Source: an uncultured Sphingorhabdus sp.
GTDB lineage: Bacteria; Pseudomonadota; Alphaproteobacteria; Sphingomonadales; Sphingomonadaceae
Assembly: GCA_947501885.1 (NCBI GenBank)
Contig: CANMXN010000001.1
Coordinates: 1,426,001 to 1,490,000, forward strand
Direction of reading: 5' to 3'
DNA: 64,000 nt
Shown here: positions 34,823 through 43,951 of the stretch, in pieces
Position numbering within the stretch: the first letter of the stretch is position 1
Layout: each line of letters begins with the position of its first letter
Program-made: the position numbers and the translations under genes
Notes under the pieces: model-generated
What the model was told of the DNA's origin: nothing
Database searches by the model: none
The model's input: only the letters and a program-made list of their open reading frames with translations

Positions 34823-34841
34823 ATTGGGAATCTAATATCAT

Positions 34842-35978
34842 ATGACTACCAGAGCTTCTACACGTCCAGGTCGACCATTGCTATTTATAGGTGGATTAAT
34901 AGGAGCTTGGGTAATTGCTCGGCTATTATTTATTCTATCGACAACTGATGCTCATGATATATCCGAAAAAGAATTTATAGCGGATATATTATTAGCGGAG
35001 AATATTCAGGGCAAGCCACTGGTTAATAGTGAGGATATTACTGCTGAAAGAGCCGTTCGTCTTGATCAAGATAATGGCTTCACATTTGCGGCAATACCTC
35101 TTTCTAACGATAGAGATATTGAGAGAAGCGGTTATGCCATAGCAGGATCAGCGCAACCGCCAAAAAGCCTATATCCGTTATTATTTGTTGGCACTATTGC
35201 TGAGCGTAACAATGCATTGAACCAAAAAAGAGTATCGATATTCAACAAATGGGACTTCCTAAACGGGCAAAATAATAATGATACGGCATTGGGGGATGTC
35301 AATGTTAGCAGCCTATCAGCTGAGCATAAGAATAGTGATACTGGATCAAGGTTGAGTCTATATGGATATATATTTGGGCGCAGTGGTAGCGGTAGCGCCA
35401 ATGCATTGGGCGCGCGTTATGGCGGTAGCCAAGCAGCAATACAAGCAGCCTATAGAATTAATCCAAATGACAAAATAGCCTTAGATGCCATCGTCCGTTT
35501 GCAATCAGCTTTGAATGAAGGCGATAAAGAATTAGCCGCTGGTGTTCGCGTGAAGCCCATTGATAGTCTACCTGTTTCAATTATTGCAGAACATCGTTTT
35601 CGGCCATCAAGTGCAGATGGTTTTGCGGTTTATGCGGCTGGTGGTAAATCGGCTATTCCTCTACCAGCAAACTTTAAGCTTAACCTCTATGGCCAAGCGG
35701 GTGCAAGTACAGCAGGGCAAGATACATTATTTTTTGATGCGCAAGCTGTGGCGGAACGTACCATATATAAAAGTGGTAACTTTGCTCTTTCAGCTGGCGG
35801 TGGTGCATGGGCGGGAGGACAGCGCGATGCACAACGGCTTGATATTGGTCCCAGTGTAAGCGTTACCTTATCCTCAGCTAAGCAAAATTACCGGCTTTCA
35901 GGTGATTGGCGCGAGCGTGTGGGCGGCAATGCTGCTCCAAATAGCGGTGTAGCTATTACATTATCAACCGATTTTTGA
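34842..35978 (+). CDS. membrane-anchored, barrel-like protein paired with NfrB-like enzyme
   Basis: A 378-residue protein. One membrane segment near residues 14-32 is followed by a linker, and then by a region from about 150 in which strands alternate (SRLSLYGYIFGRSG, AAIQAAYRINPNDKIALDAIVRLQ, ADGFAVYAAGGKS, LNLYGQAGASTAG, FALSAGGGAWAGG, PNSGVAITLSTDF). This looks like an outer-membrane beta-barrel with a C-terminal phenylalanine. It follows the glycosyltransferase by 19 bases and could be the outer-membrane conduit, in the role of NfrA, though no sequence match was recognised. The N-terminal helix is unusual for a barrel. Confidence 0.55.
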   Translation: MTTRASTRPGRPLLFIGGLIGAWVIARLLFILSTTDAHDISEKEFIADILLAENIQGKPLVNSEDITAERAVRLDQDNGFTFAAIPLSNDRDIERSGYAIAGSAQPPKSLYPLLFVGTIAERNNALNQKRVSIFNKWDFLNGQNNNDTALGDVNVSSLSAEHKNSDTGSRLSLYGYIFGRSGSGSANALGARYGGSQAAIQAAYRINPNDKIALDAIVRLQSALNEGDKELAAGVRVKPIDSLPVSIIAEHRFRPSSADGFAVYAAGGKSAIPLPANFKLNLYGQAGASTAGQDTLFFDAQAVAERTIYKSGNFALSAGGGAWAGGQRDAQRLDIGPSVSVTLSSAKQNYRLSGDWRERVGGNAAPNSGVAITLSTDF

Positions 35979-36045
35979 ACTTTTAGCATTATCGACCAAA
36001 TCTGTGCCTTTATAAAGCCGTAATAATCGACTAGATAGTAGGAAT

Positions 36046-36972
36046 ATGGATCAAATTCTTCCTGTATATCTGCCAATAGCTAATTTATCAGTTCCTGCTC
36101 TGGAAATGATATTATTGGGTGCGTTTGTTGGCATGCTCTCTGGAATGTTTGGTGTTGGCGGTGGTTTTTTAACAACGCCATTATTGATATTTTATGGAAT
36201 TCCGCCAACGGTCGCTGCGGCTTCTGCCTCTACGCAAGTAACGGGTGCCAGTATTTCAGGTGTGTTCGCCCATACAAAGCGCGGTGGTGTTGATTTTCAT
36301 ATGGGTGGAGTATTGGTGATCGGCGGAATATTTGGCACCTTATTTGGTACCTTATTGTTCGAAACATTAGAAGCTCTAGGTCAGATCGATACGGTAATTA
36401 ATATATTATATGTGCTGATGCTCGGCGGTATTGGTGGATTGATGGCCAAAGAGAGTTTAACTAGTGTTTTAGCGATGCGTTCTGGCACATATGTCCAAGC
36501 AAAGAAGCGGCGCCATCACCCTTTGGTATCTAACTTGCCATTACGATGGAGGTTTCGCAGATCAGGTCTATATATTTCGCCACTCGCCCCATTATTACTT
36601 GGTTTTGTAACGGGTATATTGACAATGTTATTGGGTGTTGGCGGCGGTTTTGTAATGGTACCAGCTATGCTTTATCTGTTGGGTATGGGTGCGCAAGTAG
36701 TGGTTGGAACATCATTGTTTCAAATATTATTTGTCACCATTTCTTCCACTATGATGCACGCATTGACCACAAAAGCTGTTGATATTGTTTTGGTTGTATT
36801 ATTACTCTTTGGTAGTGTTACTGGGGCGCAGCTTGGTGCACGCCTTGCACAGCGGATGCAGCCAGAATATTTGCGATTAATATTGGCGGCATTGGTGTTG
36901 ATTGTTGCCTTGCGACTAGCAATAGGTTTGGGGTTTCAACCACCAGAGATATTCACGGTTCAACCCTTATGA
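36046..36972 (+). CDS. TauE/SafE-family (TSUP) membrane protein
   Basis: A 308-residue TSUP permease with the two repeats each starting with GxFGVGGGF(L/V): LSGMFGVGGGFLTTPLLIFYGIPP near 30-52 and MLLGVGGGFVMVPAMLYLLGM near 197-220. About eight membrane segments. The family exports sulfite, sulfoacetate or related organic sulfur anions. It overlaps the next gene by 4 bases, and the pair is a conserved unit in alphaproteobacteria. Confidence 0.92.
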   Translation: MDQILPVYLPIANLSVPALEMILLGAFVGMLSGMFGVGGGFLTTPLLIFYGIPPTVAAASASTQVTGASISGVFAHTKRGGVDFHMGGVLVIGGIFGTLFGTLLFETLEALGQIDTVINILYVLMLGGIGGLMAKESLTSVLAMRSGTYVQAKKRRHHPLVSNLPLRWRFRRSGLYISPLAPLLLGFVTGILTMLLGVGGGFVMVPAMLYLLGMGAQVVVGTSLFQILFVTISSTMMHALTTKAVDIVLVVLLLFGSVTGAQLGARLAQRMQPEYLRLILAALVLIVALRLAIGLGFQPPEIFTVQPL

Positions 36973-37730
36973 TCCGCTATTTCCTCATCATATTATTATT
37001 ATGTTGGCCTAGCATAACCGTAGCAGAGCCAAAGTTGGTGCCAGATGTATCGCAACGACAAATATCGATTCAGTCAGGGTTTACAGGAGAACAGCTATTA
37101 TTATTTGGTGCGGTTATTGATGTAGATAGAGAATTAGGTAATGAACCTATTGATATTGTGGTGGTGCTGCGTGGACCTACCAAACCTATTATTTTACGTG
37201 AAAAAAAGAAAGTAGCGGGTATTTGGGTTAATGCGGATAGTAGCAACTTTCAATCTGTTCCAGGTTATTATGCTATAGCATCGTCACGTAATATATCTGA
37301 TATTGTCGATATAAAAACAGCAGCAATTTATGAATTGGGTGTTGATCGCCTACAATTATCTCCGACAGGTTCTATCGATAGCAAAAAGTTGCGACATTTT
37401 GTTGCTGGATTAGTGGATTTAAGACAAAGAGAGGGTTCTTACCTCGATGTACCAGGTGGTGTGAGTATTACCGATAATGTTTTATATCGTGCAAGGCTCA
37501 ACATTCCGTCGAGCGTTCCAGTTGGACAATATACCGCTGAAACATTATTGATACAAAATGGCAAGGTTATCGCCGCTGATGACAATGTTGAAGTCACGAT
37601 TAAAAAGACAGGTTTTGAGGCTTTTATTACTACCTTGGCTGATAAATATTCGCTCCTATACGGTTTGATCGCGGTACTCATATCCATATTATTTGGATGG
37701 GCGGCTGGATATATTTTTCAGCGAATATAG
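36969..37730 (+). CDS. TIGR02186-family membrane-anchored protein
   Basis: A 253-residue protein with a signal peptide (MIRYFLIILLLCWPSITVAE), a periplasmic beta-rich domain, and one C-terminal membrane segment (SLLYGLIAVLISILFGWAAGYIF). It is the usual partner of TauE/SafE-type genes in alphaproteobacteria and shares a 4-base overlap with the preceding gene. Its role is unknown; it could be an accessory or periplasmic subunit of the exporter. Confidence 0.88.
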   Translation: MIRYFLIILLLCWPSITVAEPKLVPDVSQRQISIQSGFTGEQLLLFGAVIDVDRELGNEPIDIVVVLRGPTKPIILREKKKVAGIWVNADSSNFQSVPGYYAIASSRNISDIVDIKTAAIYELGVDRLQLSPTGSIDSKKLRHFVAGLVDLRQREGSYLDVPGGVSITDNVLYRARLNIPSSVPVGQYTAETLLIQNGKVIAADDNVEVTIKKTGFEAFITTLADKYSLLYGLIAVLISILFGWAAGYIFQRI

Positions 37731-37866
37731 GTTCTATATCATTTTATATCGTCAAAACCTTGTGGAAATTGCTATATTTCACTGATGCGGTAAGCAAATT
37801 TTAACTCTGATTTACTATAACTATGTCATAAATTTTGCAGATATTTAATGATAGGGTTATGAGTAT

Positions 37867-39873
37867 ATGAGAAATCAATTTCGCGGGCAATATTTATCGG
37901 ATGATAATTCGAATAAACCCCAAGCTTCTAATGAGCATAAGCCGACTCCTCATATGTCCTATTCCCCTGATAGGCACCAACTTAGCGGTGACGACACTAA
38001 AGATATTCAGCCAGTTCATTTCAAACCTGCTGAACAATCATCACAACCTTTATCGGATGAAGCCCATATACCCCAAGAGCCTAAGTCGGATGCTGATGGT
38101 GGCCCAGGAATAGAAAATCAAACTCATACATCACAAAATATAGCGGAGAGTGCTGTGGAATCGCCTAAACCTATTAATGTTGCAAGTGCAAGCGAAACAG
38201 ATGATGCAGTAATCGTGGAAAGTAATAAAAGCAGTATTTCCCTAGCAAAAAAGGCATATAACCCTTCTACCAAAGAGCTAATTAAAATTGGCTATGTTAT
38301 GGAGATAGCAGGTTCTGGTTCTCAAATATGCGTTGATCCTGCTGTATTGGCCCAATTGGAATCGCATGATGATCCTAGTATCAAAATGGCAGGACAAGTG
38401 GGTGCCCAAATTAAAATCCGTGTTGGCAGCATTTGGTTATTGGCGAGCATTAGAACGCAAAAATTAGAAGGTACCGATTCTAATATTATTTCAGCCTTTG
38501 TCGATTTCTTGGGTGAAGGCGATGAAGAAAAGTTAACGGGGAAAATCTATAATTTCCGTCGTGGTGTTACACGCTATCCAGTACCAGGGAGTGAAGTTTA
38601 CGCCGTTAGCAGCGCTGACTTGAAACAAATATATGCAGCTGATAGCCGTGCTCATACCGAGATTGGCACTGTGTTTCCGACAAAAGATATTCGCGGTGCG
38701 CTCTATATTGATGCTATGTTAGGTAAACATTTCGCACTACTGGGATCTACTGGTACGGGTAAATCAACATCCGCAGCGCTTATTTTGCACCGCATATGTG
38801 ACTTGGCTCCACAAGGTCATATTGTGATGGTTGATCCACACGGAGAGTATAGCGCAGCATTTAAAAATACGGGGGCTTTGTTTGATGTAAACAATATCAA
38901 TATGCCCTATTGGTTGATGAACTTTAGCGAACATTGTGAGGTCTTTGTCACATCCAATGGTGATGATCGCCAGATTGATTGCGAGATTTTATCGCGTTGT
39001 TTGTTGCAGGCACGGGCCAAGAGTCGCGCTGCTGAAAATGTTAGCAAATTGACTGTCGATTCCCCAATTCCTTATCTTCTATCTGATTTGACTAACATTA
39101 TTCAAACCGAGATGGGGAAATTGGATAAGGCTTCTTCTTCGGCACCCTTCATGCGTTTAAAAGGTAAGATTGATGAGTTGAAATCTGACCCTCGTTATAG
39201 CTTTATGTTCTCGGGTATGTTGGTCGGTGATACGATGGCAGACTTTATCAGCAAAATCTTCCGTCTGCCAAGCGATGGTAAACCTATTTCGATCATTGAT
39301 GTATCCTCTATGCCATCAGATATAACTTCAACGGTTGTGGCCGTTCTCTCCCGCCTTGTATTTGATTATGCGATTTGGTCGCGTAATGAACCACAGCGGC
39401 CTATTCTTTTGGTATGCGAAGAGGCACACCGTTATATTCCAAATGAGCGTGTTTCTAAAACCTCTGCTGTTCGTTCTATCTTGGAACGTATTGCTAAAGA
39501 AGGCCGTAAATATGGTGTATCATTGGGCTTAATTACCCAGCGTCCATCAGATTTGGCCGAAGGTGTTTTATCGCAATGCGGTACAATCCTCTCTATGCGT
39601 CTGAACAATGATCGTGACCAAGCCTTTGTTCGTGCGGCGATGCCCGAGGGTGCACGCGGCTTTCTGGATGCTATTCCAGCACTTCGTAACCGCGAGATTA
39701 TTGTCTGTGGAGAGGGTGTGTCTATTCCTATTCGAGTTTCTTTGGATACGCTCGAGGAAGAAAAACGTCCTGCATCGGAAGACCCAATATTCTCTGAACT
39801 CTGGCAAGATACAGGCGGCGAACAAGAGATGTTGGAACGGATTGTTACCCGCTGGCGTTCGCAAGGCCGCTAA
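37867..39873 (+). CDS. HerA-like/DUF87 ATPase
   Basis: A 668-residue FtsK/HerA-type ATPase. A disordered, acidic and proline-rich N-terminal extension (~1-135) precedes the barrel-like HAS domain. The ATPase has Walker A LLGSTGTGKSTSAALI near 293-308, Walker B ILLVCEEAHRYIPNE, and RKYGVSLGLITQRPSDLAEGVLSQCGT, LRNREIIVCGEG. HerA proteins pump DNA with the NurA nuclease in archaea; no nurA or defence partner is encoded here. It lies between the TIGR02186 gene and valS. Likely a DNA translocase of housekeeping or unknown use. Confidence 0.85.
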   Translation: MRNQFRGQYLSDDNSNKPQASNEHKPTPHMSYSPDRHQLSGDDTKDIQPVHFKPAEQSSQPLSDEAHIPQEPKSDADGGPGIENQTHTSQNIAESAVESPKPINVASASETDDAVIVESNKSSISLAKKAYNPSTKELIKIGYVMEIAGSGSQICVDPAVLAQLESHDDPSIKMAGQVGAQIKIRVGSIWLLASIRTQKLEGTDSNIISAFVDFLGEGDEEKLTGKIYNFRRGVTRYPVPGSEVYAVSSADLKQIYAADSRAHTEIGTVFPTKDIRGALYIDAMLGKHFALLGSTGTGKSTSAALILHRICDLAPQGHIVMVDPHGEYSAAFKNTGALFDVNNINMPYWLMNFSEHCEVFVTSNGDDRQIDCEILSRCLLQARAKSRAAENVSKLTVDSPIPYLLSDLTNIIQTEMGKLDKASSSAPFMRLKGKIDELKSDPRYSFMFSGMLVGDTMADFISKIFRLPSDGKPISIIDVSSMPSDITSTVVAVLSRLVFDYAIWSRNEPQRPILLVCEEAHRYIPNERVSKTSAVRSILERIAKEGRKYGVSLGLITQRPSDLAEGVLSQCGTILSMRLNNDRDQAFVRAAMPEGARGFLDAIPALRNREIIVCGEGVSIPIRVSLDTLEEEKRPASEDPIFSELWQDTGGEQEMLERIVTRWRSQGR

Positions 39874-39975
39874 AAAAGCTTATACCGCTGCGAAATAATA
39901 TGTCGTTTAATCTTGGAAGTATTTATATACTCCCTGCGATACACTCCTTTTATTTCTTTGCGCTATAAGCTTTTT
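39873..39975. terminator. long-range inverted repeat between herA-like gene and valS
   Basis: AAAAAGCTTATA (39873-39884) and TATAAGCTTTTT (39964-39975) are perfect 12-base arms about 79 bases apart, ending in a run of T. Between them GGA-GTAT and ATAC-TCC form an inner stem (39917-39935). This is a convergent gap, so bidirectional termination or an RNA-stabilising 3' structure are both possible. Confidence 0.45.
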
Positions 39976-40012
39976 CTTAATCTGAGAGCATAGCATCACA
40001 GCGCTATAGCAA

Positions 40013-43000
40013 TCATCCAAGCCGTTCCAAAGCTATCTTCAAACGCTCTGCTTCCGCTGATTTCTCAGCTAGATCAGATTTTGCTTTTTCCACCGCTTCA
40101 GGTTTTGCCCGCGCAACAAAATTTTCATTGCTTAGACGTCCTTCGAGTGATTTTGCTTCTTTGCTCACCGCCTCATAGGCTTTGGTGAGACGCGCTTTTT
40201 CAGCTTCTATGTCAATCACCCCTTCGAGCGGCACGATAATCGTTTGCCCATCTACTACCAATTGCATGGATGCACCATCGGGGGCATCACCAAAGGATGA
40301 AGACGCTATCCGCGCGACCCGCTCTAATGTGCTTTGTAATGTGCCAACGCGCGCCTGTAACGCATCTGGGAATATACAATCTAGTTTTGCACCAGGCGCA
40401 ATTCCCAGCTCATTTTTGGCGCTACGCATCGCACTGGTAAAGGCGATGATCCAATCAATCTCAGCCTTAGCATCATTGTCAATTTTGGCCTTAGGTACGG
40501 GCCATTTGGCAAGGATGATGTCATAATTACGCGCCGATTTTCTGCCTTCTGACGATGCCATCGCATGCCATAATTCTTCGGTGATGAACGGCATGAAGGG
40601 ATGTAGCATGACCAAAATTTGATCGAGTACCCAGCCCGCAACTTGGCGTGTTTCCGAGGTATCATCATTATCTTCGCCTTGGATAATTGGCTTAATAAGC
40701 TCCAAATACCAATCGCAAAACAAATCCCAAGTGAAATGATAGATGGTGTTTGCCGCTGCATCAAAACGCAAATCAGCCAGCGCCTTATCAAGCGCGGTAA
40801 GTGTTTCTTGTATCTCGCCGATAATCCAGCGATTGGCGGCTAGCGTTGCCGTTGGTGCGGATAGGCTTTGTGATGCACCAATGCCATTCGATTGGGCAAA
40901 GCGTGCTGCATTCCAGAGCTTAGTTGCGAAATTACGATAGCCTTTGACGCGCTCATCATCCATTTTGATGTCGCGCCCTTGGCTTTCCATCGCCGCCATA
41001 AAGAAACGCAATGCATCAGCGCCATATTCATCAATCAGGCCCAGCGGATCGACAACATTGCCTTTAGATTTGGACATTTTTTGCCCATCGGCGGCGCGAA
41101 CCAGACCGTGCAGATATAATGTCTTCCATGGGCGTGATTCTTCGATAGGTTTTTTACCGCCTTCGCCCATAAATTCGATGCCCTGCATCGCCATACGCGC
41201 ATCCCAGAAGAACAAAATATCAAATCCGCTAATCAGCAAATCATTGGGATAATGTTTGTGTAAAAGAGACGCCGTTCGCCCTGAGCTTGTCGAAGGGTCG
41301 TTGCTTTTACCCGCTCGTACTTCGACAGACTCAGCACGGACGGTAGTATCTTCGGGCCAGCCTAATGTTGCAAAAGGCCAGAGCGCACTGGAGAACCATG
41401 TATCCAGTACGTCTTCATCATGCCAAAGCGGAATGCGAGCCGTTCCTTGCGAGACGAATTGGCCTTCCATTTCAGGTGCTTGAAATATATCACTTTCTTC
41501 AAGTCCATACACTTCTGCCGCCTTGATGCGAGCTTCTTTAAAAGTGGTGGCCACAAAAACTGGAAGTTGATTTTCCCTATATCCCTGAGATTTCAGATGT
41601 TCCGTAAAGTCGAATTCGCCAATTTTGGTTGGCCCATACCAAGCAGGAACGCGATGCCCCCACCAGAGCTGCCTTGAAACGCACCATGGCTGGATATTTT
41701 CCATCCAGTTGAAATATGTTTTTTCCCATGTTTTGGGGACGATTTCAATATCACCATTCTTAACCGCATCAATCGCAGGCTTGGCGAGTGTTTGCGCATC
41801 GACATACCATTGATCGGTGAGCCAAGGTTCAATCACCACGCCGCCGCGATCACCATATGGCGTCTGAATGATACGCGGTTCGGCATCGCTCACAACCTCT
41901 TCGCCCTTTTTATTTTTGCTGATATGCGGGATGAGCAGGCCAAGCTCTTTAAGTGCTCTGACCACCAACTCGCGTGCTTGGATTTTGGTGCCATTTTCTT
42001 TCTCAAGCTTAAAACGGTGTAATCCAACATATTCTTTTGGTATAAGGCTATCTGATGTTTGACAGACATTGCCATCGCCATCAAACATATTGAGCATATC
42101 TTTGGCTTCAATACCGATACGTTTGCCGACATCAAAATCGTTAAAATCATGGCCAGGTGTTATTTTCACTGCACCGCTACCCAGCTCTGGATCGGCATGT
42201 TCATCAGCCACAATCGGGACGCGGCGGCCCGTGATAGGCAGCTCCACATATTTACCAACTACATCGGCATAACGGGTATCATCGGGATGCACCGCAACGG
42301 CCATATCGGCCAGCATGGTTTCGGGGCGCGTGGTAGCAACCTCGATATAATTTTGGCCTGCGCCATCGGGCCCATCAAAAGTCACGGTATCGCCATTTTC
42401 ATCGGCGGCTAATGGATATTTGAACCGCCAGAAATTGCCATTAATCTCTCTAGTTTCTACTTCTAGGTCAGAAATTGCGGTTTTTAGTTTAGGGTCCCAA
42501 TTAACCAAGCGCTTATCGCGATAGATCATGCCGCGACCATCAGCGTTCTTTTTATTATAGAGATCGACAAAGACCTTGGTTACGGCTTTGGTGAAATGCG
42601 GGTCCATAGTAAATTGCTCGCGGGACCAATCCATCGAACAACCAAGGCGGCGCAACTGACGCGTGATCGTACCACCGCTCTCCTCTTTCCATTCCCAGAC
42701 CTTATCGATAAATTCTTCACGATTATAATTGCTGCGTTTATCGCCAGCGGCTTCCATCTGCCGTTCAACCACCATTTGCGTTGCAATACCCGCATGGTCG
42801 GTACCAACCACCCACAGCGCATCTTTGCCGCGCAATCGTTCATAGCGGATCATAATATCTTGCAGCGTGTTATCGAGAGCATGACCTATATGCAGGCTGC
42901 CCGTTACATTGGGCGGCGGATTTACGATGGTATAAGGCTGTGCATCGGGGCGTTCGGGACGAAACGCATTATTGTTTTCCCAATGATCATACCATTTTTT

Positions 43001-43039
43001 TTCAATGGAGGCAGGCTCAAAATTTTTATCAATAGTCAT
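40013..43039 (-). CDS. valS: valyl-tRNA synthetase
   Basis: A 1008-residue class I aminoacyl-tRNA synthetase with HIGH (50-53), [15 protein letters not shown], the editing domain, [39 protein letters not shown] (KMSKS), ending in a coiled-coil tRNA-binding arm ([33 protein letters not shown]). It charges tRNA-Val. An unusual 25-residue insertion (about 565-590, [24 protein letters not shown]) between LGWPEDT and the [11 protein letters not shown] segment is encoded by a palindromic repeat element (see 41272-41343) and keeps the frame. Essential enzyme, so the insertion must be tolerated. Confidence 0.97.
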   Translation of the reverse strand: MTIDKNFEPASIEKKWYDHWENNNAFRPERPDAQPYTIVNPPPNVTGSLHIGHALDNTLQDIMIRYERLRGKDALWVVGTDHAGIATQMVVERQMEAAGDKRSNYNREEFIDKVWEWKEESGGTITRQLRRLGCSMDWSREQFTMDPHFTKAVTKVFVDLYNKKNADGRGMIYRDKRLVNWDPKLKTAISDLEVETREINGNFWRFKYPLAADENGDTVTFDGPDGAGQNYIEVATTRPETMLADMAVAVHPDDTRYADVVGKYVELPITGRRVPIVADEHADPELGSGAVKITPGHDFNDFDVGKRIGIEAKDMLNMFDGDGNVCQTSDSLIPKEYVGLHRFKLEKENGTKIQARELVVRALKELGLLIPHISKNKKGEEVVSDAEPRIIQTPYGDRGGVVIEPWLTDQWYVDAQTLAKPAIDAVKNGDIEIVPKTWEKTYFNWMENIQPWCVSRQLWWGHRVPAWYGPTKIGEFDFTEHLKSQGYRENQLPVFVATTFKEARIKAAEVYGLEESDIFQAPEMEGQFVSQGTARIPLWHDEDVLDTWFSSALWPFATLGWPEDTTVRAESVEVRAGKSNDPSTSSGRTASLLHKHYPNDLLISGFDILFFWDARMAMQGIEFMGEGGKKPIEESRPWKTLYLHGLVRAADGQKMSKSKGNVVDPLGLIDEYGADALRFFMAAMESQGRDIKMDDERVKGYRNFATKLWNAARFAQSNGIGASQSLSAPTATLAANRWIIGEIQETLTALDKALADLRFDAAANTIYHFTWDLFCDWYLELIKPIIQGEDNDDTSETRQVAGWVLDQILVMLHPFMPFITEELWHAMASSEGRKSARNYDIILAKWPVPKAKIDNDAKAEIDWIIAFTSAMRSAKNELGIAPGAKLDCIFPDALQARVGTLQSTLERVARIASSSFGDAPDGASMQLVVDGQTIIVPLEGVIDIEAEKARLTKAYEAVSKEAKSLEGRLSNENFVARAKPEAVEKAKSDLAEKSAEAERLKIALERLG
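41272..41343. repeat. palindromic repeat element inserted in frame in valS
   Basis: Two imperfect arms (CCGTTCGCCCTGAGCTTG at 41272, and its near-complement ending at 41343) are separated by about 20 bases. The CTGAGCTTGTCGAAGG core is the hallmark of a dispersed palindromic element frequent in sphingomonads. Here it lies within valS, where the host codes DPSTSSGRT in the same frame. The neighbouring residues match other ValS proteins when the element is removed. Confidence 0.85.
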
Positions 43040-43076
43040 ATATATGCTTTAGCCTAAGAATCGTAAAAACCAAGAC

Positions 43077-43718
43077 TTAGAAGTCCCAGTCTTTAATAAT
43101 TTTGTGTCCACCGTTTTTGAGGGTCTCAGTAAGGTCTGATGGGCATTCATCTTCAATCAACATACCTTCCGATATTTTTTTACCAACTAAGTCGGGAGTT
43201 CCATCAGAATTATCAAAAATATAACATTGATCGACATGATAAATAAACCAGTTAAGCTGTTTGAATGACTTTATCCTACGATCTATAATTTTTTGCTCGG
43301 GTACAAAATGACCACCTTCTTTTACCCTTATGCGCGCGCGCTCTAATTGCATTTCTGCACTTTTCAGAACAATATAGATCATCCTAATCTGATAACCTTT
43401 AGTTTTGGCCTTTTTTACAAGTTTTTGATATTTGTCAGAAGATAGAACCGTTTCTAAACCAATAGTTTGATGCACATCAATTGATGCGTCTAGCCATTTA
43501 TACATTCTATTGAGTGCTTCTACATTGGCTTTATCCTCGGAGAGCTCTTCTTCTTCGATTAGTCTCGATGTAAGAAGATCTGGATTTATTATCCAAACAC
43601 TGCCGCCCCAGCCTTCAATGTCTGTACGGTTATAAAATGAACTTTTCCCACTCGCATTAGGCCCCGCAATCATCCACAATATTGGTTGCTCTGGTTTGCG
43701 AGGGGTAATTAACCTCAT
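43077..43718 (-). CDS. zeta-toxin-like kinase
   Basis: A 213-residue P-loop protein. Walker A is MIAGPNASGKSSFYNR near residue 18, NPDLLTSRL follows as in zeta toxins, and IGLETVLSSDKYQ, LERARIRVKEGGHFVPEQKIIDRRIKSF and QCYIFDNSD fit zeta/PezT-like kinases (which phosphorylate UDP-N-acetylglucosamine). It overlaps a small upstream gene by 4 bases. Related ATPases outside TA loci also exist, so toxic activity is inference. Found between valS and the S9 peptidase, away from the mobile island. Confidence 0.8.
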   Translation of the reverse strand: MRLITPRKPEQPILWMIAGPNASGKSSFYNRTDIEGWGGSVWIINPDLLTSRLIEEEELSEDKANVEALNRMYKWLDASIDVHQTIGLETVLSSDKYQKLVKKAKTKGYQIRMIYIVLKSAEMQLERARIRVKEGGHFVPEQKIIDRRIKSFKQLNWFIYHVDQCYIFDNSDGTPDLVGKKISEGMLIEDECPSDLTETLKNGGHKIIKDWDF

Positions 43719-43894
43719 GCCTGTCTGCGTCGTTGCTCAATAATACGCCTAACATTTGATCTAAAAGCAGCTAATAATTCTTGATCTAATTTATCGCTAT
43801 CTGATTTCACAACTTTTAAATTAATAAAACTGCCATCAACTGAACGGACTTTTTTAGTTGGCAAGTCACTTGGTTTTAAGATGTTTTTTTTCAT
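43715..43894 (-). CDS. small putative antitoxin partner of the zeta-like kinase
   Basis: A 59-residue protein starting at ATG 43894, 9 bases after GGAG (the in-frame ATG at 43918 is less well placed). It is basic at the end (SNVRRIIEQRRRQA) and has the pattern LKPSDLPTKKVRSVDGSFINLKVV. It is the first of two overlapping genes (ATGA overlap). No classical epsilon antitoxin motif was seen; the partnership is inferred from the organisation. Confidence 0.6.
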   Translation of the reverse strand: MKKNILKPSDLPTKKVRSVDGSFINLKVVKSDSDKLDQELLAAFRSNVRRIIEQRRRQA

Positions 43895-43951
43895 TAATAA
43901 TGCTCCATTAGATATCATAATGCATCTTACACTATTAAGGAAGCAATAACT

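Noticed and set aside
37867-39873. HerA-like ATPase as part of an anti-phage island
   Set aside because: The neighbours (TauE/SafE, TIGR02186, valS) are typical chromosomal genes and no nuclease, Sir2 or DUF4297-type partner is adjacent.
42059-43057. Several plus-strand frames of 67-153 codons opposite valS
   Set aside because: They are shadows of the synthetase on the other strand; valS motifs explain the DNA fully.
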